From assembly GCA_050744245.1 (NCBI GenBank), contig JBOGGX010000206.1:1-11059 (forward strand): a stretch of 11,059 bases of DNA, in the 5' to 3' direction. The notes under the pieces are model-generated. The model searched no databases, was not told the origin of the DNA, and saw only the letters and a list, made by a program, of their open reading frames with translations. A program made the translations under genes and the position numbers. Position 1 is the first letter of the stretch; every line of letters starts with the position of its first letter. Source of the stretch: JBOGGX01 sp050744245 (GTDB taxonomy: Bacteria; Actinomycetota; Acidimicrobiia; Acidimicrobiales; JBOGGX01). This document shows, in pieces, positions 5,355 through 11,059 of this stretch.

Positions 5355-7034
5355 GTGAGCACAAGGACCTGGATGCGACGCAGCCGACGGGGCGCGGCCC
5401 TGCTCCTGGCGCTGGCCCTGGTGACCGCAGCCTGCGGGGGCGGCGACGATGACGACGACGCCACGGGTACCGGTCCCGAAACCGGCTCGGGCGCCGAGGA
5501 GGGCACCCCGCAACCGGGTGGCCGCGTCATCTACGGGCTCGAAGCCGAGACCGACGGCGGGTTCTGCCTGGCCGAGTCCCAGCTCGCGATCTCCGGGATC
5601 ATGGTCGCCCGCACGATCTACGACACGCTGACCGTGCCCAACACCGACGGCGGCTACTCCCCCTACCTGGCCGAGTCGGTCGAGCCCAACGCCGACTTCA
5701 CCCAGTGGACGATCACCGTCCGCGACGCCATCACCTTCCACGACGGATCGCCGCTCACCGCCCAGGTGGTGAAGAACAACCTCGACGCCTACCGGGGCGC
5801 CTACCCGGGCCGCAACCCGCTGCTGATCCGGTTCGTCCTGGCCGACATCGCCTCGGTCGAGGCGCCCGACGAGCGCACCGTCGTGGTCACCACCGCCCGG
5901 CCGTGGGTGTCGTTCCCGGCCTACCTGTTCCTGACCGGTCGGCTGGGCATGATGGGCCAGGCCCAGCTCGACGACGTCGAGAACTGCGACGAGAACATGA
6001 TCGGCACCGGGCCGTTCCAGCTCGAGGAATGGGTCAGGAACGACCATCTCAGCGCCGTCCGCAACGAGAACTACTGGCAGCAGGACCCGGACGGCACCCC
6101 GCTGCCCTACCTGGACGAGATCGAGTTCCGGCCCATCCTCGAGGCGACCCAGCGCCAGAACGGCATCCAGGCCGGCGAGATCACGATGACCCACGAGAGC
6201 GGCGGCGAGCGCATCGCCCAGTACCGGCCGCTGGCCGAGGCCGGGACCATCAACCTGGTCGAGAGCGTCGAGCGGGCCGAGGTCTCCTACATGCTGCTGA
6301 ACTCGGCCGCACCGCCGTTCGACAACATTCTGGCCCGCCAGGCGGTCGCCTACGCCATCGACTACGAGCGGCTCAACTCGCTCCGCAACCAGGACATCTT
6401 CCCGCTGGCGAACGGTCCCTTCTCGCCGGGCAACGTCGGGTACCTGGAGGACACCGGCTACCCGACGTTCGATCCGGATCGGGCCCGGTCGCTGGTCGAG
6501 GAGTACGAGGCCGCGACGGGCCAGCCGCTCACGTTCACCGGCAGCAGCACGTCCGACCCAGGGACGGTCCAGACGGCCCAGGTCGTGCAGCAGATGCTGG
6601 CCGACGTCGGCATCGAGACCTCGCTGCGCTCCACCGACCAGGCCACCCTGATCAACGAGGCCATCGGCGGCCAGTACCAGGCCCACGTCTGGCGCAATCA
6701 TCCCGGTGGCGACCCGGACACCCAGTACGTGTGGTGGCACACCGGTCTGCCCACCAACTTCGGGAGGATCAACGATCCCGAGGTCGACCGGCTGCTCGAC
6801 GAGGGCCGGGGCACGGGCGACGAGGCGGCCCGCCAGCAGATCTACGAGGATCTGAACCGGCGCTTCGCCGAGCAGGTCTGGAACGTCTGGCTGTGGTGGC
6901 CGGTGTGGGCCATCGCCTCGGCCGCCGACGTGAACGGGGTCTACGGCCCGGCGCTGCCCGACGGTTCGGACCCGGAGGAGACCCTGGCCGGGGGTCACCC
7001 GACGCTCGGCCTCTGGATCGGCGGCGGCGGGTAG
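5355..7034 (+). CDS. ABC importer substrate-binding lipoprotein, family 5 (DppA/OppA-like)
   Basis: This extracellular receptor delivers a peptide or similar solute to the permeases encoded next. Counting from GTG 5355 it has 559 residues. A basic start MSTRTWMRRSRRG leads into a hydrophobic core and a lipobox VTAAC, with C27 as the lipidation site (Thr at -3 is slightly off consensus). An acidic GGGDDDDD linker follows. The SBP_bac_5 hallmarks are present: GGRVIYGLEAE near 55-65, ITFHDGSPLTAQVV (126-139), the signature IGTGPFQLEEW (216-226), ARQAVAYAIDYERL (327-340) and NDPEVDRLLDEG (473-484). C71 and C211 could form a disulfide. Upstream in-frame starts at GTG 5298 and ATG 5328 exist, but GTG 5355 has gaggggga four bases upstream and places the signal peptide properly. 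First gene of the operon; the ligand cannot be read. Confidence 0.93.
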   Translation: MSTRTWMRRSRRGAALLLALALVTAACGGGDDDDDATGTGPETGSGAEEGTPQPGGRVIYGLEAETDGGFCLAESQLAISGIMVARTIYDTLTVPNTDGGYSPYLAESVEPNADFTQWTITVRDAITFHDGSPLTAQVVKNNLDAYRGAYPGRNPLLIRFVLADIASVEAPDERTVVVTTARPWVSFPAYLFLTGRLGMMGQAQLDDVENCDENMIGTGPFQLEEWVRNDHLSAVRNENYWQQDPDGTPLPYLDEIEFRPILEATQRQNGIQAGEITMTHESGGERIAQYRPLAEAGTINLVESVERAEVSYMLLNSAAPPFDNILARQAVAYAIDYERLNSLRNQDIFPLANGPFSPGNVGYLEDTGYPTFDPDRARSLVEEYEAATGQPLTFTGSSTSDPGTVQTAQVVQQMLADVGIETSLRSTDQATLINEAIGGQYQAHVWRNHPGGDPDTQYVWWHTGLPTNFGRINDPEVDRLLDEGRGTGDEAARQQIYEDLNRRFAEQVWNVWLWWPVWAIASAADVNGVYGPALPDGSDPEETLAGGHPTLGLWIGGGG

Positions 7035-7056
7035 CCTCGGCCCGGTTCGGAGGGGG

Positions 7057-7062
7057 AAGGAG
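7057..7062 (+). promoter_or_regulatory. Shine-Dalgarno for permease 1
   Basis: aaggag within a purine-rich run (7050-7062) precedes ATG 7075 by 12 nt, somewhat long. No terminator or promoter is visible in the 40-nt gap, so permease 1 is cotranscribed with the binding protein. Confidence 0.55.
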
Positions 7063-7074
7063 CGGGTCAGCTCC

Positions 7075-8019
7075 ATGAGAACCATCGGCCGACGCCTGAT
7101 CCAGGTGATGGTCGTGCTGCTGCTGGTGACGATCTTCACCGCGTTGTTGACCTCGATGCTGCGCGGCGACCCGGTCGAGGTGATCGCCCCGTTCGCCGAG
7201 GAGGAGCAGCGCGACAAGCTCCGGGCCGAGCTCGGCCTCGACGACCCGCTGCCCGTGCGCTACCTCAACTGGCTCGGCGGGTTCCTCACCGGCGACCTCG
7301 GCAACTACTACACGGTGTCGGGGACAGAACCGGTGTCGGAACGGGTGGCCGACACCCTTCCCGTCTCGCTCCAGCTCATGCTGTACGCCCAGATCCTGGC
7401 CCTGGCCGTGGCCATCCCCGTGGGGGTGTTCACCGCCTACAAGGCCGGCTCGTGGGTCGACAAGGGCAGCAACTCGGTGGCCTTCGCGGCCATCGCCATC
7501 CCCAACTTCGCCCTCGGGCTGCTGCTGTCGTACTACGTTGGCGTCAGGCTCGGCTGGCTCCCGTTCCAGGGCTACACGCCGTTCCGGGACGACCCCGTCC
7601 AGCACTTCAGGCAGATGGCGCTGCCCGCCATCACCCTGGCCATCGGCCAGATCGCCATCTACCTGCGCCTGCTGCGCAGCGACATGATCGCCACCCTGCA
7701 GGAGGACTACGTCGCCTTCGCCTCGTCGAAGGGGATGTCGTCCCGGTATGTCCTGTTCCGCCATGCCCTGCGCCCGTCCAGCCTCACCCTGCTCACCGTG
7801 GCCGGGCTCAACGTCGGTGCCCTGGTCGGCGGGGCCCTCGTCATCGAGGTCATCTTCGGCCTGCCAGGCATCGGCCGGGAGCTAGGCAACGCCATCCTCA
7901 GCCGGCAGTACATCGCCCTGCAGAGCATGGTCGCCATCGTGGCCGTCGGCTACGTGCTGGTGAACGCCTTCATCGACATCCTGTATGCGGTGCTCGACCC
8001 CAGGATCCGTCGTGCGTAA
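7075..8019 (+). CDS. ABC importer permease 1, DppB/OppB-like
   Basis: The 314-residue inner-membrane protein forms half of the importer channel. The N-terminus RTIGRRLIQVMVVLLLVTIFT (2-22) is the typical DppB first membrane helix. It is followed by an external loop with LGLDDPLPVRYLNWLGGFLTGDLG (53-76, the family's hallmark). Further helices lie near 97-121, 134-155, 182-200, 238-262 and 283-306. The cytoplasmic EAA loop that docks onto the ATPases is DYVAFASSKGMSSRYVLFRHALRP (211-234). It ends in AVLDPRIRRA, the usual C-terminus for this subfamily. The final codons and the GTG of the next gene lie in an 18-bp direct repeat, so the end now reads gcg taa whereas the second copy would read gcc tga. 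Confidence 0.95.
   Translation: MRTIGRRLIQVMVVLLLVTIFTALLTSMLRGDPVEVIAPFAEEEQRDKLRAELGLDDPLPVRYLNWLGGFLTGDLGNYYTVSGTEPVSERVADTLPVSLQLMLYAQILALAVAIPVGVFTAYKAGSWVDKGSNSVAFAAIAIPNFALGLLLSYYVGVRLGWLPFQGYTPFRDDPVQHFRQMALPAITLAIGQIAIYLRLLRSDMIATLQEDYVAFASSKGMSSRYVLFRHALRPSSLTLLTVAGLNVGALVGGALVIEVIFGLPGIGRELGNAILSRQYIALQSMVAIVAVGYVLVNAFIDILYAVLDPRIRRA
7998..8015. repeat. 18-bp direct repeat, left copy (insert 2)
   Basis: ccccaggatccgtcgtgc occurs here and identically at 8101-8118. This copy encodes the PRIRRA end of permease 1. Outside bases differ (7997 a against 8100 c; 8016 g against 8119 c), so the repeat is exactly 18 bp. Confidence 0.85.
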
Positions 8020-8100
8020 GCAGGGGGCGGCGAGGGAAGCGCCAGCGACGAGCCGCCAGCGCCGGCGAGGGCGAAGCCCGAGTGGCGCCATCAACACAGC
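8016..8100. mobile_element. Non-coding GC-rich insert between permease genes
   Basis: The 85 bp between the two 18-bp repeats provide a new TAA stop for permease 1 and otherwise encode nothing. Structural features are a gcgcca/tggcgc stem (8039-8044 with 8083-8088), a gggc-gaa-gccc hairpin (8069-8079), the self-complementary cgccggcg (8060-8067), and ggcgaggg twice (8029-8036 and 8064-8071). These resemble a dispersed palindromic extragenic repeat. It is unlike the insert at 1619-1815. Mobility is inferred from the duplication only; as RNA it could act as an intercistronic structure that sets relative expression of the two permeases. Confidence 0.5.
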
Positions 8101-8118
8101 CCCCAGGATCCGTCGTGC
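8101..8118. repeat. 18-bp direct repeat, right copy (insert 2), carries start of permease 2
   Basis: Exact copy of 7998-8015. It contains AGGA (8105-8108), six bases before GTG 8115, so the duplication supplies both ribosome binding site and start codon of permease 2. Read in the permease 1 frame it continues as P-R-I-R-R-A-stop (tga), a ghost of the permease 1 terminus. Confidence 0.85.
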
Positions 8119-9092
8119 CTGAGCTCGAGGCCGACCCCGCGGTCACCTCGGTGGCGGTGACCGGCCCCGGGTCTGACGGGCCCCAGGCCTACATGGCCGG
8201 CGTCCTCGGCACCGCCCGCGAGGCGGTGATCGTCGACACGATCGAGCTCGCGCCGCAGGCCAGGGTGGGGGTCGGCGGTTGGCTGGCGGTCACCTGGCTG
8301 ACGGTGATCGTGCTGGCCGCGCTGGCCGCGCCCATCCTGCCGATCGACGATCCCTACGCCCTGGCCGAGGCGTCGCTCGATCCGCCCAGCGCCAACCACT
8401 GGTTCGGCACCGACGCCGCCGGGCGCGACGTGTTCGCCCGGGTCATCTGGGGGGCTCGCACGTCGCTGGTGGTGAGCGTGAGCGCGGTGATGATCGGCCT
8501 CGTCGTCGGGGGCGCCCTCGGTCTGATCGCCGGCTACCTCAGGGGCGCGACCGAGACCGTGCTGACCACGTTCTTCGACGCCATGCTCGCCTTCCCCCAA
8601 CTGGTGTTGGCCCTGTCGCTGGTGGCGGTGCTGGCCAGCGGCGAGGACATCTCGGCCACCCGACGGCTGGTCGTCCTCATCGTCGCCCTCGGCATCGTGG
8701 CCATCCCGATCCTCGCCCGCATCACCCGGGCCAACACCCTCATCTGGTCCCAACGCGAGTTCGTCACCGCGGCCCGGTCCATGGGAGCGAAGTCGAGCCG
8801 GATCCTCGTCCGCGAGGTGCTGCCCAACGTCCTGCCCGCGATGTTCTCGATCAGCCTCCTCGGCATCGCGGTGGCGATCGTGGCCGAGGGCGGGCTCAGC
8901 CTGCTCGGTGTCGGCGTCCAGCCGCCGACGCCGTCGTGGGGCAACATCATCGCCGAGGGCCGCAACAACCTCGCGGTGGCGCCGTTCGTGATCCTGTTCC
9001 CCACGCTGTTCATCTTCTTCACCGTGCTCGCCCTGAACTACCTGGGCGACGTGATCCGGGCCCGCTTCGACGTGCGGGAAAGCGCCCTGTGA
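8115..9092 (+). CDS. ABC importer permease 2, DppC/OppC-like
   Basis: The 325-residue membrane protein forms the other half of the importer channel. A cytoplasmic N-terminal extension (1-52) leads to the first helix, GGWLAVTWLTVIVLAALAAP (54-73). The family hallmark HWFGTDAAGRDVFARVIWGAR (95-115) follows, then helices near 117-141, 149-175, 184-202, 244-258 and 290-310. The EAA loop is EFVTAARSMGAKSSRILVREVLP (215-237), and GLSLLGVGVQPPTPSWGNII (260-279) is typical of DppC. GTG 8115 is preferred over ATG 8193 because AGGA lies six bases upstream and the extension length suits the family. The 95-nt gap after permease 1 is unusual for this otherwise overlapping operon and is explained by insert 2. 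The end overlaps ATPase 1 in GTGA. Confidence 0.93.
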   Translation: MPELEADPAVTSVAVTGPGSDGPQAYMAGVLGTAREAVIVDTIELAPQARVGVGGWLAVTWLTVIVLAALAAPILPIDDPYALAEASLDPPSANHWFGTDAAGRDVFARVIWGARTSLVVSVSAVMIGLVVGGALGLIAGYLRGATETVLTTFFDAMLAFPQLVLALSLVAVLASGEDISATRRLVVLIVALGIVAIPILARITRANTLIWSQREFVTAARSMGAKSSRILVREVLPNVLPAMFSISLLGIAVAIVAEGGLSLLGVGVQPPTPSWGNIIAEGRNNLAVAPFVILFPTLFIFFTVLALNYLGDVIRARFDVRESAL

Positions 9093-10162
9093 CCGACATT
9101 CGAGTGGCGGAGCAGGACGACACGCCACCGTCGACCGAACCCCTGCTCCTCGTCGACGAGATGTCGACGGGCTTCCGCACGCCCCGCGGGTTGGTGACCG
9201 CCGTCGACCAGGTGTCGCTCACCCTCGACCGCGGCCGCACCCTCGGGCTGGTCGGCGAGTCCGGATCGGGCAAGTCGGTGCTGTCCCGTTCGATCATGGG
9301 GCTCCTCCCCAAGCGCAACGTCCAGCGGCTGGGGTCGATCCGCTTCGACGGCGTCGAGGTCTCCGCCCTGCCCACCCGGGAGCTGCGGCGGCTGTGGGGA
9401 CTCGAGATGGCGATGGTCTTCCAGGACCCGATGACGTCGCTCAACCCGGTCGTCCCCATCGGCCGCCAGATCACCGAGTCGCTCCGGCACCATCTCGACA
9501 TGGGCTCGTCCGAGGCCAGGGACACGGCGCTGGCCCTGCTCCAGTCGGTCGGCATCCCGGAGGCGGCCAGGCGGCTGCGCCAGTACCCCCACGAGCTGTC
9601 GGGCGGGATGCGCCAACGGGTGGTGATCGCCATCGCCCTGGCCTGCGGGCCGAAGCTGCTCTTCGCCGACGAGCCGACGACCGCGCTCGACGTCACCGTG
9701 CAGGCCCAGATCCTCGAGCTGCTCGACCGGCAGCGCCGGGATCGGAACATGGCGATGATCCTGGTCACCCACGACCTGGGCGTGGCCGCCGGGCACACCC
9801 ACGACATCGCGGTGATGTACGCCGGTCAGATCGTCGAGCGGGCGCCGACCCGGACGCTGTTCCGGAGCATGCGGATGCCGTACACGGAGGCGCTGCTCAA
9901 GTCGATCCCCAAGGTCGAGGAGCCCAGCCACACCCGCCTCGAGATCATCCCCGGGCGCCCGCCCGACCTGGCCCAGCCGCCGCCGGGCTGCCGGTTCGCG
10001 CCCCGCTGCCCGTACGTCCAGGAGCGGTGCCGGACCGAGATGCCGCCGCTGATCGAGGCGGAGGAACCCGGCCACTGGTACCGCTGCTGGTACCCGGTCG
10101 GGACCCCGGCGGCCGAGGCCGCGGTGGAGGTCGCCGCCGACGAGCCCACGGTGAGCGTGTAG
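9089..10162 (+). CDS. ABC importer ATPase 1, DppD/OppD-like
   Basis: The 357-residue ATP-binding subunit powers the importer from the cytoplasmic face. Walker A is GESGSGKS (56-63), the Q-loop FQDP has Q112, and the signature is LSGGMRQR (170-177). Walker B is LLFADEP (190-196), followed by the D-loop TALD and H228 in VTHDLG. The C-terminal oligopeptide-transporter domain (about 265-335) contains PGCRFAPRCPYVQERC with C301, C307 and C314, plus C333. Such a cysteine cluster has been linked to an iron-sulfur site in some DppD/OppD proteins; that it binds one here is inference. GTG 9089 overlaps the permease 2 stop (GTGA), indicating translational coupling. The last residues (about 338-357) are an acidic Ala-rich tail beyond the family core. 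Confidence 0.95.
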   Translation: MTDIRVAEQDDTPPSTEPLLLVDEMSTGFRTPRGLVTAVDQVSLTLDRGRTLGLVGESGSGKSVLSRSIMGLLPKRNVQRLGSIRFDGVEVSALPTRELRRLWGLEMAMVFQDPMTSLNPVVPIGRQITESLRHHLDMGSSEARDTALALLQSVGIPEAARRLRQYPHELSGGMRQRVVIAIALACGPKLLFADEPTTALDVTVQAQILELLDRQRRDRNMAMILVTHDLGVAAGHTHDIAVMYAGQIVERAPTRTLFRSMRMPYTEALLKSIPKVEEPSHTRLEIIPGRPPDLAQPPPGCRFAPRCPYVQERCRTEMPPLIEAEEPGHWYRCWYPVGTPAAEAAVEVAADEPTVSV

Positions 10163-11059
10163 TGGCGGGCACGGGAACGGCCCACCTGCGCGACCCGGCC
10201 GATGCGTTGCTGCGCGTCGAAGGGCTCGTCGTCGAGTTCCCGGCCGGCCGGGGCCGCCGGGTCCACGCCGTCTCCGGGATCAGCCTGGACGTGCTGCCCG
10301 GTGAGACCCTGGGCCTGGTCGGCGAGTCCGGGTGCGGGAAATCGACGACCGGCCGGGCGATCATGCAGCTCCCCCGGCCCACCGCGGGCCGGGTCCTGTT
10401 CGACGGCACCGACCTGACCCGTCTGGGCGCCGAGGCCATGCGCCGCAAGCGGCCCGACATCCAGCTCATCTTCCAGGACCCGATCTCGTCGCTCAACCCG
10501 CGCCGGCGGGTCGGCGAGATCGTCGCCGAGCCCCTGCGGATCTGGAACCGCGGTTCCCCCGCCGAGCGCGACCGAACCGTCGACGAGACGCTCGAGGCGG
10601 TCGGGCTCGACCCGGAGGTGTCCCGTCCGAAGCGGCCCCACCAGTTCTCCGGCGGCCAGTGCCAGCGGATCTCGATCGCCCGCTCGCTCGTGCTCGAACC
10701 CAAGCTGGTGATCTGCGACGAGCCGGTGTCGGCCCTCGACATGTCGGTGCAGGCGCAGATCCTGAACCTGCTCGAGGAGATGAAGGCCAGGTTCGGGCTC
10801 ACCCTGATCTTCATCGCCCACGACCTCGCCGTCGTCAAGAACGTCAGCGACCGGGTCGCGGTCATGTACCTCGGCAAGATCTGCGAGGTGGCGCGGCCCG
10901 ACGACCTCTACGCCGAGCCGGCCCATCCCTACACCGCGGCCCTGCTGGCGTCGATCCCCGTGCCCGACCCCGATGCGGCCACGGCGGCCCGCGCCGCCGC
11001 GGACGGCAACGGCGGCGCCGCGGTGGCGGCGAAGGGTGAGCTGCCCTCGCCCGTGGACC
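10162..11059 (+). CDS. ABC importer ATPase 2, DppF/OppF-like (truncated at window edge)
   Basis: 299 residues are visible and the frame is open at the edge. This is the second ATPase of the motor. Walker A is GESGCGKST (54-62), Q105 is in FQDPISSLNP, the signature is FSGGQCQRI (162-170, Cys where Arg is commonest), Walker B is LVICDEP (182-188), and H220 is in IAHDLAVV. HPYTAALLASIPVPDP (255-270) starts the C-terminal oligopeptide-transporter region. An Ala/Gly-rich stretch (271-290) then lies before KGELPSPVD, which in the family precedes a cysteine-containing segment outside this window. The GTG start shares one base with the ATPase 1 stop (TAGTG), so the genes are coupled. No separate ribosome binding site is obvious. 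Confidence 0.93.
   Translation, partial: MAGTGTAHLRDPADALLRVEGLVVEFPAGRGRRVHAVSGISLDVLPGETLGLVGESGCGKSTTGRAIMQLPRPTAGRVLFDGTDLTRLGAEAMRRKRPDIQLIFQDPISSLNPRRRVGEIVAEPLRIWNRGSPAERDRTVDETLEAVGLDPEVSRPKRPHQFSGGQCQRISIARSLVLEPKLVICDEPVSALDMSVQAQILNLLEEMKARFGLTLIFIAHDLAVVKNVSDRVAVMYLGKICEVARPDDLYAEPAHPYTAALLASIPVPDPDAATAARAAADGNGGAAVAAKGELPSPVD

Noticed and set aside
5301..7217. 638-aa open frame on the minus strand opposite the binding-protein gene
   Set aside because: It has no recognisable domain, while the plus strand encodes a clear SBP_bac_5 lipoprotein with a ribosome binding site.
7452..9092. Permease 2 as a 546-aa protein starting at 7452
   Set aside because: The added N-terminus is low-complexity frame-shadow of permease 1; GTG 8115 has a ribosome binding site and the expected length.

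Overview
The window is very GC-rich, with GTG starts, tightly packed genes and overlapping start/stop codons. This suggests a high-GC actinobacterium. The protein flavour (crotonase, DppD/OppF-like ATPases, Thr/Pro-rich secreted hydrolase) would fit an Acidimicrobiia-like lineage, but that is an impression and no marker gene is present to confirm it. No RNA genes, CRISPR arrays, transposases or phage genes were seen.

Layout. 53-1618 (+) encodes a gamma-glutamyltransferase-family protein. It faces a crotonase-superfamily enzyme at 1825-2649 (-). Between them lies a non-coding element with a 120-bp imperfect hairpin (1666-1785), bracketed by an exact 16-bp direct repeat that carries the ends of both genes. 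From 2694 (+) a secreted coiled-coil/lytic-transglycosylase-like protein is coupled by an ATGA overlap to a class-I O-methyltransferase (4040-4702). A 128-aa protein of unknown function follows (4851-5237).

From 5355 to beyond the right edge runs a five-gene peptide/nickel-type ABC importer operon: lipoprotein binding protein (5355-7034), permease 1 (7075-8019), permease 2 (8115-9092), ATPase 1 (9089-10162) and ATPase 2 (10162 to the edge, truncated). A plausible promoter and a perfect TGTGTC-N4-GACACA palindrome lie just upstream. Together these would make a complete importer for short peptides or a similar solute: lipoprotein receptor, two-permease channel and two-ATPase motor.

The most interesting structure is a recurring one. 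Two different non-coding inserts (about 197 bp and 85 bp) sit exactly at gene ends, each flanked by a long perfect direct repeat (16 and 18 bp). In both cases, collapsing the repeat to one copy gives a compact junction in which the two neighbouring genes overlap. In both cases the duplication restores the end of one gene and the end or start (with its ribosome binding site) of the other. This looks like two insertion events with unusually long target duplications that left every flanking gene intact.
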